From UMGS1783 sp900555065 (lineage in GTDB: Bacteria; Bacillota; Clostridia; Oscillospirales; UMGS1783): a DNA stretch of 64,000 bases. The notes under the pieces were generated by a model. The model saw only the letters and a program-made list of their open reading frames with translations. It did no database searches and was not told where the DNA came from. Positions 59,782-64,000 of this stretch are shown here, one piece after another. How positions within the stretch are numbered: position 1 is the first letter of the stretch; each line of letters opens with the position of its first letter. The stretch is from contig CALKPL010000020.1 of the NCBI GenBank assembly GCA_937991645.1, positions 21,318 to 85,317 of the forward strand, in the 5' to 3' direction. A program made the translations under genes and the position numbers.

Positions 59782-60627
59782 ATGAAGGGCAAAAGGATTC
59801 TTTCTATTCTTCTCTGCGCGCTTATGCTGTGCGCCGCGTTCGCTGGCTGTAAAAAGAGCGAGGCTACGGAATTTGTCGTGCTGGAGGATACGCTGGCGGC
59901 CGAGGAATACGGCATTGGTTTCCGTAAGGAGGACTATGCGCTCGGCATGAAAGTGCAGCAGACGCTCGACGAAATGATCGAGGACGGCAAGTTCGCCGAG
60001 ATTTCCGAAAAGTGGTTTGGCGAGGACAAGGCGCTCAAGGACGCGGAGTACTATTCCGAAGTCGAGGCGACCGACGACAGCTGGGATAAGGTCAAAGAGG
60101 CGGGCGTGCTCGTCATGGGCCTGGACGACAGCTTCCCGCCGATGGGCTACCGCGACGCCGACAACAACATCGTCGGGTTCGATATCGACCTTGCCACAGA
60201 GGTCTGCTCCCGCCTCGGCATAGAGCTGAAGCTCCAGCCGATCGACTGGGATTCCAAAGAACTCGAACTTTCCTCCGGCGCGATCGACTGTATCTGGAAC
60301 GGCATGTCCGTTAACGAAGAGCGCCTTGAAGCAATGTTTATCCCCAAGGCGTATATTGCGAATAAGCAGATCATCATCGTTCCGGCGGATTCCGATATTA
60401 AGACCAAGGACGATCTGAAGGACAAGGTCGTCGGCCTGCAGAAGGGTTCTACTGCGCTCGACGCGCTGATGGCTGACCCCATTCATGAGCAGGTCAAGGA
60501 AATCCCCGAATACCCGGAGAACGTCTCCGCGTTTATGGACCTGCAGACCGGGCGCATCGACGCGCTGGTAATCGACGAGGTCGTCGGCTACTATATGCTG
60601 GAAAACGGCGTGAGCGAAGCGGAATAA
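59782..60627 (+). CDS. Amino-acid substrate-binding lipoprotein with circularly permuted domain order
   Basis: 281 residues. The signal segment ends in a lipobox with Cys23. Residues 31-82 (FVVLEDTLAAEEYGIGFRKE, ending FAEISEKWFGED) are the part that normally closes such proteins at the C-terminus. Residues 103-281 then give the normal N-terminal order (VKEAGVLVMGLDDSFPPMGY, GFDIDLATEVCSRLG, IDCIWNGMSVNEER). They stop at IDALVIDEVVGYYMLENGV, exactly before the missing C-terminal segment. A complete fold can thus be made in permuted order. A stable hairpin (60652-60681) follows, then permease and ATPase genes. Confidence 0.88.
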   Translation: MKGKRILSILLCALMLCAAFAGCKKSEATEFVVLEDTLAAEEYGIGFRKEDYALGMKVQQTLDEMIEDGKFAEISEKWFGEDKALKDAEYYSEVEATDDSWDKVKEAGVLVMGLDDSFPPMGYRDADNNIVGFDIDLATEVCSRLGIELKLQPIDWDSKELELSSGAIDCIWNGMSVNEERLEAMFIPKAYIANKQIIIVPADSDIKTKDDLKDKVVGLQKGSTALDALMADPIHEQVKEIPEYPENVSAFMDLQTGRIDALVIDEVVGYYMLENGVSEAE

Positions 60628-60651
60628 CGGATTACTACGGAATTGAGCCGT

Positions 60652-60681
60652 ACTGCCCGCGCGGGCTCTTGCGCGGGCAGT
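60652..60681 (+). promoter_or_regulatory. Intercistronic hairpin after the binding-protein gene
   Basis: Perfect 11-nt arms ACTGCCCGCGC and GCGCGGGCAGT with an 8-nt loop and no proper T run. Such hairpins often stabilise the binding-protein mRNA and lower expression of the genes downstream. Confidence 0.65.
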
Positions 60682-60703
60682 ATTTGCCGAATTGGAGGAT
60701 GTC

Positions 60704-61354
60704 ATGGCCTATTTAGCGACCATCACGGGTTCGCTTGCGGCCGGCGTGAAGTACACCCTGGGCGTGTTCGCCATCACGGTGGTGCTCTCCCTGCCGCTCG
60801 GGCTCGGTATGACCTTTCTGCGCACGAGCAAATCCTGCGTTCTGCGCAGCATATCCGGCTTCTATGTCTGGATTATGCGCGGCACGCCGCTTTTGCTGCA
60901 GCTCTATTTTTTCTATTACGGACTGGCCTTTATCCCCGGCCTGAACCAGTTTTTGACCATGGACAGGTACACAGCCGCCTGCGTGGCCTTTGTGCTTAAC
61001 TACGCGGCCTATTTCTGCGAGATTTTCCGCGGCGGACTGCTGTCCATCCAGCCGGGGCAGTATGAGGCTGCAAAAGTGCTGGGCCTGTCCCGGTGGCAGA
61101 CGCTGCGCAAGGTCGTTCTGCCGCAGATGCTGCGGGTGACCCTGCCCTCCATCAGCAACGAGTGCATTACCCTTGTCAAGGACACCGCGCTTATCACTGC
61201 CATCGGCGTGACGGAAATTCTCTATTTCGCAAAGGCCACTGTCAACCGTGAAGTGGACGCGACCGCCTACCTCGTCGCGGCGGTATTCTACCTCGCGATG
61301 AATTTCGTCCTCTCCAGGTTCTTTGCAAGCCTTGAGAAAAAATACAGGTATTGA
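60704..61354 (+). CDS. Amino-acid ABC transporter permease
   Basis: 216 residues. The start is ATG at 60704, with TTGGAGG 5 nt upstream. Five membrane helices are expected. The permease loop EAAKVLGLSRWQTLRKVVLP is complete, and the N-terminal VKYTLGVFAITVVLSLPLG and WIMRGTPLLLQLYFFYYGL fit the polar amino-acid family. It is the membrane subunit for the permuted binding protein encoded upstream and the ATPase encoded directly downstream. The stop overlaps the region of the next start, so the operon is compact. Confidence 0.92.
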   Translation: MAYLATITGSLAAGVKYTLGVFAITVVLSLPLGLGMTFLRTSKSCVLRSISGFYVWIMRGTPLLLQLYFFYYGLAFIPGLNQFLTMDRYTAACVAFVLNYAAYFCEIFRGGLLSIQPGQYEAAKVLGLSRWQTLRKVVLPQMLRVTLPSISNECITLVKDTALITAIGVTEILYFAKATVNREVDATAYLVAAVFYLAMNFVLSRFFASLEKKYRY

Positions 61355-61356
61355 CA

Positions 61357-62103
61357 ATGAATATGATTGAAGTGAAAAATCTGTCCAAGAGCTTCGGCGC
61401 GCTCAAAGTGCTCGACAATGTCAGCTTTCATGTGGAGGCCGGCCAGACCGTCGCGGTCATCGGCCCGTCCGGCGCGGGCAAAAGCACCATGCTTCGGTGC
61501 CTGATCAATCTGGAAAAGGCCGACGGCGGCGATATTGTAATCGAAGGCCGGCCGCTGCTGCGCGGCGGCGTGTATGTAAAGGAAAGCGAGGCGCGCGAAG
61601 TCTGCTCCAAGATGAGCATGGTTTTCCAGTCGTTCAACCTGTTCCCGCACATGTCCGTGCTCGATAACCTGATTATGGCGCCCGTCACCGTGCGGAAGGA
61701 GAACAAGGATTCGGCAAAGGAACGCGCCATGCAGACGCTGGAGGAAGTAGGCCTTTCCGAAAAGGCGGCGGCGTATCCTTCCGAACTGTCGGGCGGACAG
61801 GCGCAGCGCGTCGCCATCGCCCGCGCGCTGATGATGAACCCGGATGTGCTGCTGTTTGACGAGCCCACCTCGTCGCTCGACCCGCAGCTCACCGCCGAGG
61901 TGCTCGCCGTTATGCGCCGGCTCTCCCAGAAACGCATGACGATGATCGTCGTCACCCATGAGATGGGCTTTGCAAAAGAGGCGGCGGATAAGATTCTGTT
62001 TATGACGGACGAGGGCATTATCGGCCAGGGGACGAAAGAGGAGATTTTCGACGCGCCCAAAGACCCGCGGATCCGCGAGTTTATTGAGAGCATACTGAAA
62101 TAG
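61357..62103 (+). CDS. Amino-acid ABC transporter ATP-binding protein
   Basis: 248 residues. The start used is ATG at 61357 (MNMIEVKNLSKSFG). A TTG at 61351 and an ATG at 61363 are possible. Walker A GPSGAGKSTMLRCLINLE, Q-loop MVFQSFNLFPHMSVLDN, signature LSGGQAQRVAIARAL, Walker B VLLFDEPTSSLDPQ and H-loop VTHEMGF are all present. It is close in plan to the ATPase at 55748. It powers the second amino-acid importer. The terminator at 62173 ends the operon. Confidence 0.93.
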   Translation: MNMIEVKNLSKSFGALKVLDNVSFHVEAGQTVAVIGPSGAGKSTMLRCLINLEKADGGDIVIEGRPLLRGGVYVKESEAREVCSKMSMVFQSFNLFPHMSVLDNLIMAPVTVRKENKDSAKERAMQTLEEVGLSEKAAAYPSELSGGQAQRVAIARALMMNPDVLLFDEPTSSLDPQLTAEVLAVMRRLSQKRMTMIVVTHEMGFAKEAADKILFMTDEGIIGQGTKEEIFDAPKDPRIREFIESILK

Positions 62104-62172
62104 GGCGTGCTGTTCCGCACTGCTGGGGCCGCGCGTTTTGCCGGCCCGTAAGGAACGGCGCGGCGTATTTGT

Positions 62173-62210
62173 AAAAGAGCGGGGGACGCTGTTGCGTCCC
62201 CCGCTCTTTT
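62173..62210 (+). terminator. Terminator of the second amino-acid ABC operon
   Basis: 17-nt perfect arms (AAAAGAGCGGGGGACGC and complement) with a TGTT loop and a T tail. Confidence 0.93.
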
Positions 62211-62386
62211 TGCGCCCGCCGATAAAAGCGCCGGTATTATGATATAAGATTGATTGGGGCGAGAGATAAGCATGGTTATAAAAAGATAAAATTTGTTATA
62301 GCAAAAGATAATTGAAACATATCTTTCAGGTAATTACAGTAAAACATACGGTTTAAAGCGGCGGGGGCGGCAAAAACAAATATGTA

Positions 62387-62717
62387 TATCTGATAATAGA
62401 ACAAAACGTACTTTGCAATAGTATAACGCTTATTTCACAATGACATTATCTATTTATGAGAACAACAGTATTTTGCGATAAATATAGCGTATCGCATAAT
62501 GGTTCATAGCTTATCTCATAATAGAATAAAGTTACCTTATAATAAAATTGACCTTATCTGAAAATGGGACAAAATATATTTCATAATAGAGCAAGGTATA
62601 CCTGAGAATACATAAAGCTTATCTGACAATAGAAACGCATGTATCTGATGCCCCAATAAAGCGCACCGGATTTCCCGGCATTATTATACAATAAGGATTA
62701 TCTGACGCTATTATACC
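62387..62717. repeat. AT-rich degenerate tandem array, about 21-bp unit, 13-14 copies
   Basis: Units read approximately TATCTGATAATAGAACAAAG. They start near 62387, 62409, 62431, 62451, 62469, 62490, 62512, 62533, 62555, 62577, 62599, 62620 and 62642, with a separate one near 62699. The period stays at 18-22 bp while the sequence drifts. All units share the same orientation. The array is AT-rich in a GC-rich genome and lies at the border of an accessory patch. Regular spacing of two helical turns suggests protein binding, for example by a transposase or replication initiator. Confidence 0.8.
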
Positions 62718-63161
62718 GGGCGGCGTGCCATCCCGTATGAAAACAGGGATCGGCGCGCGTTCTCTGGTGCTGGAACGCGCGCCGAAGGGAGGTTTGCGGC
62801 CATGCGCCGGGGTGATTTCGCGAGGGAAGGAATGAAAACCCCCGCGGGCGCGTACGGCCGATGTGGCTTTTGAGGTGGGCGCGGGCGGACGCGACGCCGC
62901 CCGCGCCGGTGATTACGCGCCTTGCCGGGTATGCTTCCGGCGAAAGCGCTGAAGTGGTTTGGCGCGGACACCCCCCGGCGGACCGCGCCATCTATTTGGG
63001 AAACACCTGCCGCACGCAAAGGGGGGGCGCGATGGGAGCGCGCATGCGTGCGATATGGCGTACCCGGCAAATCAGCACAAAGGATAGGTGAATATATTCA
63101 CTAGGATGTAATTTCGGTTTTGGCTTATAATGAAACAAAATCATAATATGGAGGGGAACAT
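62718..63161. other. Gene-free border between the array and the RHH gene
   Basis: The first 350 nt are GC-rich without a supported gene. The last 80 nt are AT-rich and hold the leader of the small gene at 63162. Confidence 0.5.
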
Positions 63162-63365
63162 ATGCCGGAATTCACTCCTAAAAAATATAAGTTTACTGCT
63201 ACTACGATTAGAATTGAAGCATCCAGACTTGACTTAATAGATAAAATTGCGTTAAAATATAATATAAGTAGGAATGAATTTCTTAACCAATGCATATATT
63301 TTGCTTTATTACATATGCGTGATGATACAGAAAAGGAATATTTTATTCCTAAAAAGTTTATTTGA
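63162..63365 (+). CDS. Ribbon-helix-helix (CopG/Arc-like) small protein
   Basis: 67 residues. The start is ATG at 63162, with GGAGGGG 5 nt upstream. A basic N-terminus (MPEFTPKKYKFTATTIRIEA) leads into a beta strand (TATTIRIEA) and two helices (RLDLIDKIALKYNISRNEFLNQC IYFAL, in two parts), the ribbon-helix-helix DNA-binding plan. Such proteins act as antitoxins, plasmid copy regulators or element control proteins. No toxin gene is adjacent. The gene is strongly AT-rich with A-ending codons, unlike the host genes, and was probably acquired. Confidence 0.72.
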   Translation: MPEFTPKKYKFTATTIRIEASRLDLIDKIALKYNISRNEFLNQCIYFALLHMRDDTEKEYFIPKKFI

Positions 63366-63502
63366 CTGCTTTTTATATATAAGGAAAGCGAACCTATATT
63401 CGCTTTTCTATGGATAAATTAAAAAAATAGAAGGGATGCCTTAAAAACGGTGACGTAGCGTCGAAGCGCTAAGTTGCAACGAACACAGCTCAAAACAATA
63501 CG

Positions 63503-63622
63503 ATTTCGCGTTTCGACGCGGACGTTCTTGCAAGAATCTGTTATGTACTCGACTGCAAAATAGAAGATATCCTGGAATATATTCCGCCGGAAAAACAGGA
63601 CAGACAGAATGAAAAGGAGTGA
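63503..63622 (+). pseudogene. Remnant of a small HTH regulator
   Basis: An in-frame C-terminal piece reads ISRFDADVLARICYVLDCKI, then EDILEYIPPEKQD, ending at TGA 63620-63622. That is the end of a Cro/C1-type HTH (HTH_26-like). The N-terminal part is missing: a TAA lies upstream in this frame, and other frames hold only scattered resemblance. The intact HTH gene starts 5 nt downstream. Confidence 0.55.
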
Positions 63623-63627
63623 AACAG

Positions 63628-63849
63628 ATGCCGATATCCTATCAGCCGATGAGAGACTACATGAAAGAACACAAAATTTCCTACTACTATTTGAACACGA
63701 AAGGCATTCATTCAAACACGCTGCAGAGAATTCGGCAGGATCTGCCCCTGACGACAAAATCTTTGGGCTATTTGTGCCGCATTCTGCGCTGCCAGCCCGG
63801 CGACCTGCTGGAGTACATAGATTCCACGCTGGACGATTTAAAACGCTGA
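63628..63849 (+). CDS. Small HTH transcriptional regulator
   Basis: 73 residues. The start is ATG at 63628, with AAAGGAG 8 nt upstream. The upstream GTG at 63619 overlaps that site. The pattern MRDYMKEHKISYYYLNTKGI, HSNTLQRIRQDLPLTTKSLG and YLCRILRCQPGDLLEYIDST matches the short Cro/C1-type (HTH_26) regulators common in mobile elements and defence islands of Clostridia. It directly follows a broken gene of the same family, as if a duplicate had decayed. Confidence 0.75.
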   Translation: MPISYQPMRDYMKEHKISYYYLNTKGIHSNTLQRIRQDLPLTTKSLGYLCRILRCQPGDLLEYIDSTLDDLKR

Positions 63850-63874
63850 TTATTTGCCGGGTGAAAAATAATCT

Positions 63875-64000
63875 TCATCCGTACGCATATGTGATAAAGC
63901 AAATGCTATAGTAATCTAAATCACACATCGGCGGCACATACGACGCCACCGGTAACAGGGGTTCTTCCTCTATGTACCCGGCTGCGCCGAGTACGTCGGA
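63875..64000 (-). CDS. Possible C-terminal end of a gene cut by the window end
   Basis: The frame is open from the last base to TGA at 63877-63875 and reads AAGYIEEEPLLPVASYVPPM, then CDLDYYSICFITYAYG. Composition looks protein-like, but the opposite strand is also partly open. No family was recognised. Confidence 0.3.
   Translation of the reverse strand, partial: SDVLGAAGYIEEEPLLPVASYVPPMCDLDYYSICFITYAYG

Noticed and set aside
60600..60703. A frameshift hiding the missing C-terminus of the binding protein at 59782
   Set aside because: No frame after the stop encodes the missing segment, and that segment is present at the N-terminus. A permutation fits better than a frameshift.
62387..62717. 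The AT-rich array as a CRISPR
   Set aside because: The period is only about 21 bp, there are no spacers, and the units are degenerate along their whole length.

Overview
The window looks like a GC-rich chromosome of a spore-forming, Gram-positive Clostridia-type Firmicute. Evidence: a dnaA-dnaN-recF-remB-gyrB-gyrA cluster, mnmE-mnmG-rsmG-noc-parA-parB with two parS sites, surface proteins with sortase-like tails, lipoproteins, small spore-coat proteins and AGGAGG ribosome sites. The species cannot be named from the sequence alone.

Layout. 1-4080: the 3' end of a FAD oxidoreductase, a GNAT acetyltransferase, and a cell-surface protein gene interrupted by one in-frame TAG. 4260-5690: copies of a palindromic repeat, two tRNA-Ser genes with their own promoter and terminator, and a long leader. 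5694-7269: a TIM-barrel protein, a NusG-domain-II protein and a Gx transporter. 7345-9774: a sortase-type beta-helix surface protein, a strong promoter lying between perfect 22-bp inverted repeats, and a small serine recombinase. 10844-16023: an XRE regulator, a second GNAT and a heterodimeric ABC exporter. 17563-27169: dnaA, the probable oriC, dnaN, recF, remB, gyrB and gyrA. 27301-41463: small proteins, mnmE, mnmG, a DUF6506-like gene, rsmG, noc, two parS sites, parA, parB, lipoate ligase and a DUF1846 protein. 42446-53023: metabolic and membrane genes (Rsm22-like, P-loop kinase, CmpB-like, uracil permease, ZIP transporter, SDR, DegV, PAP2). 53384-55700: two divergent XRE regulators, a candidate structured small RNA and a minisatellite. 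55748-62103: two amino-acid ABC transporter operons on opposite strands, separated by two coat-protein genes. 62387-64000: an AT-rich accessory patch with a 13-14 unit array of about 21 bp, a ribbon-helix-helix protein, a broken regulator and an intact small HTH protein.

Best candidates for something new: (1) the invertible-promoter module at 8973-9774, which would switch the surface protein at 7345-8922 on and off; the promoter now points at the gene. (2) A lipoprotein at 59782-60627 whose substrate-binding fold appears circularly permuted. (3) The AT-rich 21-bp array at 62387-62717. (4) An orphan promoter-terminator unit at 54795-55052 that probably makes a 223-nt RNA. (5) Four unrelated GC-rich minisatellites, all between genes. 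(6) The in-frame TAG at 3104.

Much of the intergenic DNA is very GC-rich and carries long open frames on several strands. I treated these as shadows because they lack ribosome sites and recognisable families.
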